Part shown: positions 53,138 to 61,829 of the stretch, one piece after another
Position numbering within the stretch: the stretch's first letter is position 1
How the letters are laid out: each line of letters starts with the position of its first letter
Assembly (NCBI RefSeq): GCF_001717955.1
Contig: NZ_CP014168.1
Span: forward strand, 2,823,501-2,887,500
Direction: 5' to 3'
Length of the DNA: 64,000 nucleotides
Origin: Sphingomonas panacis
Lineage (GTDB): Bacteria > Pseudomonadota > Alphaproteobacteria > Sphingomonadales > Sphingomonadaceae
Notes under the pieces: model-generated
The model's input: only the letters and a program-made list of their open reading frames with translations
The model's database searches: none
What the model was told of the DNA's origin: nothing
Made by a program: the position numbers and the translations under genes

Positions 53138-55243
53138 TTGCGTCCAACTGCCGACCGCCTCGATGGCGGATCGCCCTATCCGCTCGGCGCGACCTTCGAC
53201 GGGCTGGGCGTCAATTTCGCCATCTTCTCCGCCCACGCCGAAAAGATCGAATTGTGCCTGTTCGAGCCGAGCGGCAAGCGCGAGATCGCCCGCTACACGC
53301 TCCCCGAGTGGACCGATGAAGTGTGGCATGGCTACCTGCCCGATGCGCGGCCGGGGCTGCTCTACGGTTACCGCGCGTATGGCCGGTATGCGCCCGAGGA
53401 GGGGCACCGCTTCAACCCCAACAAGCTGCTGCTCGATCCCTATGCGCGCCGGTTGTCGGGCGCGATCAAGTGGAGCGACGTGCTGCACGGCTATCCGGTA
53501 CGCGGTCGCCGCGCCGATCTCGGCTTCGACAAGCGCGACAGCGCGCCGGCGATGCCCAAGGGAATCGTCACCAACGATGCGTTCGACTGGTCGCGCGACG
53601 TGCGCCCCAACACGCCCTGGTCAGAGACGGTCATCTACGAAGCACACGCCAAGGGGCTGACCAAGCTGCTCGATCTCGTGCCGCCGCGCGAACGTGGCAC
53701 CTTCGCCGCGCTGTCGCACCCGCATGTGATCGATCACCTCAAGCGGCTCGGCGTCACCGCGCTCGAACTGATGCCGATCCACGCCTTCACGCAGGATCGC
53801 TTCCTTCAGGAGCGCGGCCTGCGCAATTACTGGGGCTATAACAGCCTCAGCTTCTTCGCGCCCGAACCCGGCTATTTCTCCAGCGATTCGCACGACGAAC
53901 TTCGGCTGGCGGTGCGGCGGCTTCACGCCGCCGGGATCGAAGTGATCCTCGACGTCGTCTACAACCATAGCTGCGAGGGAAGCGAACTCGGCCCGACGCT
54001 GTCGTGGCGCGGGATCGACAATGCGACCTATTACCGGCTGGTGCCGGACCAGCCGCGCTATTGCATCAACGATACCGGCACCGGTAACACCTTCAAGCTC
54101 GATCACGCGCGCGTCATCCAGATGGTCGCGGATTCGCTGCGCTATTGGGCGACCTCGTTCGGGATCGACGGCTTCCGCTTCGATCTCGGGCTGACGCTCG
54201 GGCGAACGGACAATGGCTTCGATCCCAACGCCGGCTTCTTCGACGTGCTGCGGCAGGACCCGATCCTCGGCCAGTTGAAGCTCATCACCGAGCCGTGGGA
54301 TGTCGGCATGGGCGGCTATCAGCTCGGCAATTTCGGGCCGGGCTTCGCCGAGTGGAACGACAAATACCGCGACACGGTGCGCGGCTTTTGGCGCGGCGAC
54401 CCCGGCAAGCGTGGCGATCTCGCCGCGCGGCTCGCCGGGTCGGGCGATCTGTTCGACCGGCGCGCGCGGCGGCCGTGGGCGAGCGTCAATTTTGTGACCA
54501 GCCACGACGGCTTCACGCTCGCCGATCTCGTCTCCTATGAGGAGCGCCACAACGAGGCCAATGGCGAGAACAACAACGACGGTCACGACAACAACATCTC
54601 GCGCAACTGGGGTGCGGAGGGGCCGACCGAAGACGAAGCCATCCTCAAGACGCGCGGCACGGTACAGCGCTCGATGCTGGTGACGCTGTTCGCCGCGCTC
54701 GGCACGCCGATGCTGGTGGCGGGGGACGAGTTCGGCCGCACGCAGCACGGCAACAACAACGCTTATTGTCAGGACAATGAGATCAGTTGGCTCGACTGGG
54801 CGCAGGCGGAAAGCCCGGAAGGCCAGACGCTTTACACCTTCACGTCGCGGCTGATCGCGCTGCGCAAGAAGCATCCCGTGTTGCGCTCGGCCAACTTCCT
54901 GTATGGCGAAAATTCGCCCGGTTACGGCATCAACGATATCGAATGGTGGGACGAGCGCGGCGAAGCGCTTTCGGGCGAGGACTGGGATAATCCTGACGGG
55001 CGCGCGCTAGCGATGCGCCGTGCGGTCGCGCTCGACGACGGGCGGATCGAGGCGATCACGCTGTTGATGAACGCGGGCGAGGATGCCATCACCTTCACGC
55101 TGCCGGCACCGTCCTCGGACCGCAAGGTGCTGATCGACAGCGCTCAGCCGGACCTCGAACCCGTCGAGATCGGCGACACCTATGAGGTGCAGCCGCACGC
55201 CGCGGTGCTGATCCGCTGGCTGGCGGACAAGGTGGACCCATGA
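53138..55243 (+). CDS. glgX: Glycogen debranching enzyme GlgX
   Basis: 701-residue GH13 isoamylase-type enzyme that cleaves alpha-1,6 branches of phosphorylase-trimmed glycogen. The start is TTG with GAGGGAG six bases upstream. The N-terminal CBM48 (YPLGATFDGLGVNFAIFSAHAEKIEL) precedes the barrel. Region motifs are VILDVVYNHSCEGS, DGFRFDLGLTLGR (nucleophile Asp), LITEPWDVG (acid Glu) and VNFVTSHDGFTLADLVSY. It is first in an overlapping operon with treZ and treY, so its linear dextrins would feed trehalose synthesis. Confidence 0.95.
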   Translation: MRPTADRLDGGSPYPLGATFDGLGVNFAIFSAHAEKIELCLFEPSGKREIARYTLPEWTDEVWHGYLPDARPGLLYGYRAYGRYAPEEGHRFNPNKLLLDPYARRLSGAIKWSDVLHGYPVRGRRADLGFDKRDSAPAMPKGIVTNDAFDWSRDVRPNTPWSETVIYEAHAKGLTKLLDLVPPRERGTFAALSHPHVIDHLKRLGVTALELMPIHAFTQDRFLQERGLRNYWGYNSLSFFAPEPGYFSSDSHDELRLAVRRLHAAGIEVILDVVYNHSCEGSELGPTLSWRGIDNATYYRLVPDQPRYCINDTGTGNTFKLDHARVIQMVADSLRYWATSFGIDGFRFDLGLTLGRTDNGFDPNAGFFDVLRQDPILGQLKLITEPWDVGMGGYQLGNFGPGFAEWNDKYRDTVRGFWRGDPGKRGDLAARLAGSGDLFDRRARRPWASVNFVTSHDGFTLADLVSYEERHNEANGENNNDGHDNNISRNWGAEGPTEDEAILKTRGTVQRSMLVTLFAALGTPMLVAGDEFGRTQHGNNNAYCQDNEISWLDWAQAESPEGQTLYTFTSRLIALRKKHPVLRSANFLYGENSPGYGINDIEWWDERGEALSGEDWDNPDGRALAMRRAVALDDGRIEAITLLMNAGEDAITFTLPAPSSDRKVLIDSAQPDLEPVEIGDTYEVQPHAAVLIRWLADKVDP

Positions 55244-57009
55244 ACCTGTGGGGGCCACGCGTTGCGGCGGACGACCGCACGCTCTTTCGGCTGTGGGCGC
55301 CCGATCGTGACGCGGTGACGCTGGAGATCGACGGCGCGGAGCCGGTCGGGATGACCGCACGTGACGGCGGCTGGTTCGAGGCGGAGGCGACTGCGCCGGC
55401 GGGCACGCGCTACCGCTTCCGGCTGAATGCCGACCTAGCCGTGCCGGACCCGGCGTCGCGGTTGCAGTCGGGTGGCGTGCATGGCTGGAGCGTCGTCGTG
55501 CCAACCCCGTTCGTGCCGAGCGAAATCGAGGCGCAAGGCGGTGCGTCATCCCTCGGTCTCTCGACTTCGCTCGGCACGAACGAAGGCTGGTTTGGCCGCC
55601 CGTGGGAAGAAGCGGTCATCCAGGAAGTCCATGTCGGCGTGCTCGGCGGCTATGACGGTGTCGCCGAAACGCTGCCCGCGCTCGCCGAGCTTGGTATCAC
55701 CGCGATCGAACTGATGCCGATCGCCGCGTTCGCGGGGTCGCGCAACTGGGGCTATGACGGCGTGCTGCCGTTCGCGCCCGCCGAGGCTTATGGTTCGCCG
55801 CACGATTTGCGCGCTCTGGTCGATCGCGCGCACGAACTGGGGATGATGATCCTGCTCGACGTGGTCTACAACCATTTCGGGCCGGACGGGAATTATCTCG
55901 GCGCGTATGCGGGCGACTTCTTCCATGCCGATCGCGATACGCCGTGGGGCGGGGCGGTGGCGGTCGATCGGCCCGAGGTCGCGGCGTACTTCCTCGAAAA
56001 CGCGCTGATGTGGATCGAGGACTATGGTTTCGACGGGCTGCGCTTCGATGCGGTCCATGCGATCGGCAACACCGCGTTCCTTGACCGGATGGCAGCGGAG
56101 ATCCGCGCGAGGGTCGCGCCCGAGCGGCATGTTCACCTCGTCCTCGAAAACGAGAGCAACGACGCGGCGCGGCTTGGCGACGACGGCTTCGACGCGCAGT
56201 GGAACGATGATTTCCACAACGTCATGCACGTCCTGCTGACCGGCGAAAGCGAAGGCTATTACGCGGCTTTCGCCGAAAATTCGACGCAGAAGCTCGCGCG
56301 CTGTCTCGGCGAAGGCTTCGTCTACCAGGGCGAGGCTATGCCGACTCATGATGGCAAAGCGCGCGGTACGCCGAGCGGGCATCTGCCGCCGACCGCGTTC
56401 GTGGCCTTCCTCCAGAACCATGACCAGATCGGCAATCGTGCGCTCGGCGAGCGTCTGACCACGCTCGTGGCGCCCGAACGGCTCGCGGCGGCGACCGCGC
56501 TGCTATTGCTCTGCCCGCAAATTCCATTGCTGTTCATGGGCGACGAGGCGGGTTCGCAGACGCCGTTCTACTTCTTCACCGATTTCCATGACGAACTCGC
56601 CGATGTCGTGCGCGAAGGACGGCGCAAGGAGTTCGCGCATTTCGAGGCGTTCTCGTCCGAATCGGCGCGGGAGAGCATTCCCGATCCCAATGCGCACGAG
56701 ACCTTCGCGGCCTCTCGCCCGATTCCGCACGATGAGGCGGTTCGATGGCGCGCGCTATACCGTGACCTGCTGGCGCTCCGACATACGGCGATCGTACCCC
56801 GCTTGCGCGGAGCCACCGCTGACGGCGCGGAGATGCTGGGCGAGGGCGCGGTTCAGGCGGTGTGGACGCTCGGCGACGGCGCGGTGCTGACGCTTGCGAT
56901 CAACCTCGGGACCGAGCCGGTCGCGGTGCGGGGAGACGCACCGCTCTACGCGCTCGGCACGCCCGGCGCGCCGGCGAGCTTCGCCGCCTGGATCAAGGAC
57001 GCCGCATGA
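55240..57009 (+). CDS. treZ: Malto-oligosyltrehalose trehalohydrolase with in-frame palindromic insert
   Basis: 589-residue GH13 enzyme that releases trehalose from malto-oligosyltrehalose made by TreY. The start overlaps the glgX stop (ATGA). CBM48-like N-terminus (WGPRVAADDRTLFRLWAPDRD), then GRPWEEAVIQEVHVG, ILLDVVYNHFGPDGNYL, DGLRFDAVHAIG (nucleophile), LVLENESNDA (acid/base) and FLQNHDQIGNRALGERL. Residues about 90-115 (PFVPSEIEAQ...STSLGTNEG) are not TreZ-like: they are encoded by a GTTCGT palindromic repeat inserted without breaking the frame, at the linker between the CBM48 and barrel. Catalytic parts look intact. Confidence 0.93.
   Translation: MNLWGPRVAADDRTLFRLWAPDRDAVTLEIDGAEPVGMTARDGGWFEAEATAPAGTRYRFRLNADLAVPDPASRLQSGGVHGWSVVVPTPFVPSEIEAQGGASSLGLSTSLGTNEGWFGRPWEEAVIQEVHVGVLGGYDGVAETLPALAELGITAIELMPIAAFAGSRNWGYDGVLPFAPAEAYGSPHDLRALVDRAHELGMMILLDVVYNHFGPDGNYLGAYAGDFFHADRDTPWGGAVAVDRPEVAAYFLENALMWIEDYGFDGLRFDAVHAIGNTAFLDRMAAEIRARVAPERHVHLVLENESNDAARLGDDGFDAQWNDDFHNVMHVLLTGESEGYYAAFAENSTQKLARCLGEGFVYQGEAMPTHDGKARGTPSGHLPPTAFVAFLQNHDQIGNRALGERLTTLVAPERLAAATALLLLCPQIPLLFMGDEAGSQTPFYFFTDFHDELADVVREGRRKEFAHFEAFSSESARESIPDPNAHETFAASRPIPHDEAVRWRALYRDLLALRHTAIVPRLRGATADGAEMLGEGAVQAVWTLGDGAVLTLAINLGTEPVAVRGDAPLYALGTPGAPASFAAWIKDAA
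55508..55582. repeat. GTTCGT palindromic repeat inside treZ coding sequence
   Basis: Arms 55508-55530 and 55560-55582 are 23 bases each with one mismatch, around a 29-base loop. The arm starts CGTTCGTGCCGAGCGAA. It is the same repeat family as the intergenic copies at 16672 and 48935, but here it is translated within TreZ (residues about 90-115) with no stop codon and no frameshift. Confidence 0.85.
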
Positions 57010-59378
57010 CCGACTTCCCGCCGCGCGCGACGTATCGCCTGCAATTCAACCGCGATTTCCCCTTCGCGGCGGCCGAGGCGATCCTGCCGTATCTCGACCG
57101 GCTCGGCATCAGCCACGTCTATGCCTCGCCGATCACAGCCGCCGTCTCGGGATCGCCGCACGGCTATGACGTGATTGACCCGACCGCGATCAACCCGGAA
57201 CTCGGCGGCGAAGCCGGATTCCGCAGCCTCGTCGGCGCTTTGCGCGCGCGCGGCATGGGCATCGTCATCGATATCGTGCCCAATCACATGGGCGTCGCGG
57301 GCGGCGAGAATGCCTATTGGAACGACGTGCTCCGCCACGGGCAGGGCAGCCGATACGCGCGCTGGTTCGATATCGACTGGAGCGAGCCGCTGCTGCTGCC
57401 GATCCTCGGCGCACCGCTCGGCGAGGTGATCGCGGCGGGCGATCTCACGCTGGGCGATGGCGCGCTCCGGCTGTATGGCGCGGACGGCCCGCCGCTACGG
57501 CCCGACGTGCCGGCGGACGGCGACCTGCGCACTTTGGTCGAGGCGCAGCATTATCGGCTCGCCTCGTGGCGCACCGCGAACGACGAACTCAACTGGCGGC
57601 GCTTCTTCACCATCAACGATCTCGCCGGTGTGCGGGTCGAAGATCCCGAGGTGTTCGAGGCTACCCACGCGCTGTATTTCAGCCTGTTCGAGCAAGGGCT
57701 AATCGATGGCGTGCGCGTCGATCACGTCGACGGCCTCACCGATCCCGCCGGCTATTCCCGTACCTTGCGCGCGCGCTTCGATGCGATCGGGGGCGGGCGG
57801 CGCGCCTACATCGTCGTTGAGAAAATTCTTGCCGAGGGTGAAACGCTTGCGCGAGACTGGGAGCTCGACGGTACCAGCGGCTATGATTTCATGCGCGACG
57901 TGACGGGCGTGCTGCACGCGCCCGAAGGTGAAGCGCCGCTGGGCGACTTGTGGGAGAGCATCAGCGGCCGCCCCGCCGATTTCGCGGACGAGGCGCTTAC
58001 CGCCCGCCAGCAACTGCTCGCCTGGCAGTTTTCAGGGCAGACCGATCGCTGCGTCGCGGCGTTCGTTGCGTTGGCGCGCTCGGCCAGCGCCAGCCACCCC
58101 GTGTTTGAGGCGGTGACGCCGGCGATGTTGCGCCGTGCGATCGAGCGGTTGCTGTGGGTGTTCCCGGTCTATCGCAGCTATGGCCTCGGCAATCATGCCC
58201 CGGCGAGCGACGGCGCGCTGCTCGATCGCGCGCTGGCTGACAGCGCCGATTTCTGCCCGCCGGGCGAGGCGGAGATCTCGCGCTATATCGTCGAATGGCT
58301 CGCCGGACGTGGGCCGGGCAGTGCGGGGCTGGCTGCGGAGGCGGTGCGCCGCTTTCAGCAACTCTCCGCGCCGATCGCTGCCAAGGCGGTCGAGGATACC
58401 GCTTTCTACCGCCACGGCGTCTTGCTTTCGACCAACGATGTCGGCTTCGCGCCCGAAGAGTTCGCGCTCGACACCGCACGGTTCCACGCGGCCGTGGCGA
58501 CGCGCGGGCACGATTTCCCGCACGCGATGCTCGCCACCGCCACGCACGATCACAAACGCGGCGAAGACGTGCGTGCGCGGCTCGCGGTGCTGAGTGGCGT
58601 GCCCGATCTCTGGGCGGAGCGTGTCGCCGACTGGATGGCGCGGACGGGGGGGCAGGGGGTCGATCCCGCCGATCGCTACATGCTGTTCCAGACGGTCTTT
58701 GGCGCGTGGCCGATCGATGCCGACCGCATCAAGGCATGGCAGACCAAGGCGCTCCGCGAAGCCAAGCTGCGCTCGTCATGGGAAGCACCCGACGCGGAGT
58801 ACGAAGCCCGCTGCGCCGCGCTGGTCGATGCCTTGCTGGCGGACGATGCGTTTACCGCCGAGATGGACGCGATCGTACAGCGCCTCGCGCCGGCGGCGAC
58901 CGCCAACAGCCTTGCCGTCGCCGTGCTGCGCAATACCGTCCCCGGCGTGCCCGACTGCTATCAGGGGGCCGAGCTGGACGACTGGAGTCTCGTCGATCCA
59001 GACAATCGCCGTCCGGTCAATTACGCCGCTCGTGCAGCACTGCTGGAAAGCGAGGGTGATCCGCTGTCGAAGCTGCACCTGATCGCGCGCCTGCTCGGGG
59101 CGCGCCGGAACTCGCCCGCGCTGTTCGCGCACGGTGAATATCGTCCTGTAGAGGTCTCGGGCGCGCGCGCCGGGCATGTGCTCGCTTTCACCCGCACTCA
59201 CGGCACGGCGCGGCTCGAATGCGCGGTTCTGCTCAAGGCGGCGTCCGCGCAAGTCGCGGCCGGGCGGACCAGCCCCGACGCGGACTGGTGGGGTGACACG
59301 ATCATCGACTTCGCCGACCCCGTGCCGGCTGCGGACCTGTTCGCCACCGCGCCGTATCATATCCATATAGCCCCTTAG
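57006..59378 (+). CDS. treY: Malto-oligosyltrehalose synthase
   Basis: 790-residue GH13 enzyme that turns the reducing-end glucose of maltodextrin into an alpha,alpha-1,1 linkage. The ATG overlaps the treZ stop (ATGA); upstream in-frame sequence belongs to treZ. Opening ATYRLQFNRDFPFAAAEAILPYL and SHVYASPI are characteristic. Later motifs are IVIDIVPNHMG, DGVRVDHVDGLTDP (nucleophile), YIVVEKILAEGE (acid/base) and ATATHDHKRGEDVRARL. With treZ it completes the TreYZ route to trehalose, an osmo- and desiccation protectant. Confidence 0.95.
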   Translation: MTDFPPRATYRLQFNRDFPFAAAEAILPYLDRLGISHVYASPITAAVSGSPHGYDVIDPTAINPELGGEAGFRSLVGALRARGMGIVIDIVPNHMGVAGGENAYWNDVLRHGQGSRYARWFDIDWSEPLLLPILGAPLGEVIAAGDLTLGDGALRLYGADGPPLRPDVPADGDLRTLVEAQHYRLASWRTANDELNWRRFFTINDLAGVRVEDPEVFEATHALYFSLFEQGLIDGVRVDHVDGLTDPAGYSRTLRARFDAIGGGRRAYIVVEKILAEGETLARDWELDGTSGYDFMRDVTGVLHAPEGEAPLGDLWESISGRPADFADEALTARQQLLAWQFSGQTDRCVAAFVALARSASASHPVFEAVTPAMLRRAIERLLWVFPVYRSYGLGNHAPASDGALLDRALADSADFCPPGEAEISRYIVEWLAGRGPGSAGLAAEAVRRFQQLSAPIAAKAVEDTAFYRHGVLLSTNDVGFAPEEFALDTARFHAAVATRGHDFPHAMLATATHDHKRGEDVRARLAVLSGVPDLWAERVADWMARTGGQGVDPADRYMLFQTVFGAWPIDADRIKAWQTKALREAKLRSSWEAPDAEYEARCAALVDALLADDAFTAEMDAIVQRLAPAATANSLAVAVLRNTVPGVPDCYQGAELDDWSLVDPDNRRPVNYAARAALLESEGDPLSKLHLIARLLGARRNSPALFAHGEYRPVEVSGARAGHVLAFTRTHGTARLECAVLLKAASAQVAAGRTSPDADWWGDTIIDFADPVPAADLFATAPYHIHIAP

Positions 59379-59427
59379 CGGCGGCGGCTTATCGCTCTAT
59401 GCACGGGCTTCGCAGCCGGAGCCTGTC

Positions 59428-60333
59428 GTGCGTTTCCAGAATTTCGATCTGAACCTGCTGGGCGCGTTACGCGCATTGATCGAGGAGCGCAGCGTCACCC
59501 GCGCCGCCGAACGAGTCGGGCTGAGCCAGCCGGCGATGAGCGCCGCGCTCAAACGGCTGCGCGAGGCGCTCGGCGACGATATCCTCGTCCCCAACGGCCG
59601 CGCGATGATCCCGACGGCGCATGCGCAGATGCTCGCGCCGATGCTCGACGATCTGCTCGGCGGGATGCAGTCGCTGATCGCTGCGGCGAACGTGTTCGAT
59701 CCGGCGACCTCGAAACGCGTGTTCCGCATCGTCGCTTCGGACTACATCACGATGGTGCTGGTCGCGCCGCTGCTCGCCGAACTGGAACGCGACGCGCCGC
59801 AGATCGGCATCGAGATCACCCCCGCGCGAGTCGGCGCCGAACTCAAGCTGGCGCGCGGCGAGATCGACCTGATGCTCGGCCCTGAACCGTTCCTTTCGCC
59901 CGAACATCCGACCCGGCTGGTGTTCGAGGAACGCTTCGTAGCGGTTGGGTGGCGCGGCAATCCGCGTTTCGAGCGGGGTTTGAGCGAGCGCGACTATCTC
60001 GACGGCGGGCATATCGTCGTCGAGTTGGGTGGCCATTCGACCAATTTCGCCGAATTCGAGGCGCAGCGGCTTGGCTATGAACGGCGGATCGAGGTGGTGG
60101 CGCCGTCCTTCCTCGTCGTCCCATGGATGCTGCTCGGCACGCAACGCATCGCGACGATGCACGAACGGCTCGCGCGCAAGCTGGTCACCGATCTCCCGCT
60201 CGTCATCGCGCCGCTGCCAGTGGCCATGCCGCCGATGCTGGAAATGGCGCAATATCACGCCGCCCGCGAACGCGATGGCGGGCTGCAATGGCTTATCGAG
60301 CGTCTGGTCGCACAAGCCGCTGCACTCAGCTGA
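59428..60333 (+). CDS. NodD-like LysR family transcriptional regulator
   Basis: 301 residues. The N-terminal winged helix reads FDLNLLGALRALIEERSVTRAAERVGLSQPAMSAALKRL in successive segments, the form seen in NodD, NahR and FdeR (RF.NFDLNLL...MSAALKRLRE). The effector-binding domain follows (FRIVASDYITMVLVAPLL). This subfamily responds to aromatic or flavonoid inducers. The start is GTG with GGAG upstream. The gene is co-oriented with the ring-cleavage operon 132 bases downstream rather than divergent, which is less usual for LysR. Confidence 0.85.
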   Translation: MRFQNFDLNLLGALRALIEERSVTRAAERVGLSQPAMSAALKRLREALGDDILVPNGRAMIPTAHAQMLAPMLDDLLGGMQSLIAAANVFDPATSKRVFRIVASDYITMVLVAPLLAELERDAPQIGIEITPARVGAELKLARGEIDLMLGPEPFLSPEHPTRLVFEERFVAVGWRGNPRFERGLSERDYLDGGHIVVELGGHSTNFAEFEAQRLGYERRIEVVAPSFLVVPWMLLGTQRIATMHERLARKLVTDLPLVIAPLPVAMPPMLEMAQYHAARERDGGLQWLIERLVAQAAALS

Positions 60334-60380
60334 TCCATTCGGCGGATGTATAAGCATCCATACAATCATTTGTTCAAATG
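60333..60380 (+). promoter_or_regulatory. Putative LysR (nod-box-like) site and hairpin before the aromatic operon
   Basis: ATC-N9-GAT at 60333-60347, the core spacing of nod boxes, overlaps the LysR stop codon. It is followed by TGTAT-N8-ATACA (60347-60364) and the perfect palindrome CATTTGTTCAAATG (60367-60380). The cluster lies 85-130 bases before the VOC dioxygenase start, where a NodD-type activator would bind. Individual motifs are short; the clustering is the evidence. Confidence 0.45.
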
Positions 60381-60465
60381 TCAGCGCCACCGCTAAATCA
60401 GTGCGACAAACATTGGAGAGGCGCTGTTGCCGCGCCATGCCACTTGATTCGAGAGGGTTCCCGAG

Positions 60466-61368
60466 ATGAGCCGTGTCACCGAAATCCGTTATGTTGGCTA
60501 TGGCGTCGTCGATTTCGACGCCGAACGCCGCTTCTATACCGACGACTGGGGTCTCGCCGAAGTCGCCGCGATCGACCAGGCCGCCTGGTTCAAGACTTAC
60601 GGCCATGACGAGCATCATGTCGTGCGGCTGCGGAAGGCGGACATCAACCATGTCGACGTGATCGCGCTCGCCACCGATACGCGCGCCGATGTCGATGCGC
60701 TGCACGATAAGGTGGTGGCGGCCGGCTGCAAGATCGTCCATGCGCCGCACGACCTCGACGCGCCGGGCGGCGGCTATGGCTTCCGCTTCTTCTCGCCCGA
60801 TGGGCTGCCGTTCGAAGTGTCGAGTGACGTGGCGCGCGGCGAAGCCCGCGATATCGCGCGCTGGGATGCGCTGCCGGTCAACATCAGCCACATCGTGCTG
60901 CATTCGCCCGATCATAAGGCGATGGTGCGCTTCTTCGTAGAGGTGCTTGGCTTCCGCGTGTCGGACTGGCTCGGCGATTTCATGTGCTTCCTGCGCTGCA
61001 ATTCGGCGCATCACCGCGTTGCGATCCTGCCGGGGCCGCCGTGCCTCAACCATGTCGCCTATGACATGCTCACGGTCGACGACATGATGCGCGGCATCAG
61101 CCGGTTGAAGAAGGCGGGCACCGATATCCGCTGGGGGCCGGGGCGGCACACCGCAGGCAACAACACGTTCAGCTATTTCACCACGCCGGGCGGCTTCGCG
61201 GTCGAATACAGCTCCGAACTGGAGCATGTCGATTTCGAGACGCACGAGGACAAGGTTCACGCGCCCAGCCCGACCGTGATGGACCAGTGGGGCACCGGCG
61301 TCGGCGGGCCGCAGACGATGCCGCATCCCGCGCCCGATCCGTGCCTGTTCCAGCCGGCGGCGATGTAA
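60466..61368 (+). CDS. VOC family extradiol-dioxygenase-like protein
   Basis: 300-residue two-domain vicinal-oxygen-chelate protein resembling type I extradiol (catechol 2,3-) dioxygenases. The second domain has the metal ligands plausibly in NISHIVLHSPDHKAM (His), PPCLNHVAYDM (His) and FAVEYSSE (Glu), with the first domain degenerate. It would open a catecholic ring by meta cleavage, using Fe(II) or Mn(II). It is the first gene of the operon, and its stop overlaps the next start (TAATG). The substrate is not determinable. Confidence 0.82.
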   Translation: MSRVTEIRYVGYGVVDFDAERRFYTDDWGLAEVAAIDQAAWFKTYGHDEHHVVRLRKADINHVDVIALATDTRADVDALHDKVVAAGCKIVHAPHDLDAPGGGYGFRFFSPDGLPFEVSSDVARGEARDIARWDALPVNISHIVLHSPDHKAMVRFFVEVLGFRVSDWLGDFMCFLRCNSAHHRVAILPGPPCLNHVAYDMLTVDDMMRGISRLKKAGTDIRWGPGRHTAGNNTFSYFTTPGGFAVEYSSELEHVDFETHEDKVHAPSPTVMDQWGTGVGGPQTMPHPAPDPCLFQPAAM

Positions 61369-61817
61369 TGCGGCTGCTCGCCGGCATGGCCGCGATGCTG
61401 TGCATGGCGGCGGTTCCCTGTGATGCGCGCACCGGCGCGAACGCGGGCGACCGCAACCGCGCGATCATGGCCGATTTCGCCCGCCGCTTCTACGAGCTGC
61501 ATGACGTGCGCGGTGCGTTCGAGCGTTACGTCGCGCCCGATTACGTCCAGCACAACCCCGGCATCGCCGATGGCCGTGCCGCGGCCATCGCCGCGCTGGC
61601 GCCGATGTTCGCCAGGCCGGGCGGTCGTTTCGAGGTGAAGCGTATCCTGGTCGATGGCGACATGGCGGCGATCCACCTGCGCGGCAGTGCCGACCCGACC
61701 AAGCCCGGCGCGGCGGTGGCGGATTTCTACCGGCTCAGGAACGGCAAGATCGTCGAGCATTAGGACGTGATCCAGCCGATCGCCGCCAGCACGGCCAATC
61801 CTCACCCCTATTTCTAA
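61368..61817 (+). pseudogene. Exported SnoaL/NTF2-like protein, interrupted by an amber codon
   Basis: Signal peptide (MRLLAGMAAMLCMAAVPCDA) then a SnoaL-like domain (FYELHDVRGAFERYVAPDYVQHNPGIADGR, AVADFYRLRNGKIVEH). The frame reads TAG at 61761-61763, giving 131 residues, but the same frame then continues as DVIQPIAASTANPHPYF to a TAA at 61815-61817. Family members end in KIVEHWDVIQ..., so TAG replaces a Trp codon (TGG) by a single G-to-A change. The last 18 residues would be lost. It may still fold. It sits 12 bases before the next ORF in a coupled operon. Confidence 0.75.
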
Positions 61818-61829
61818 GAACGGCAGCTA

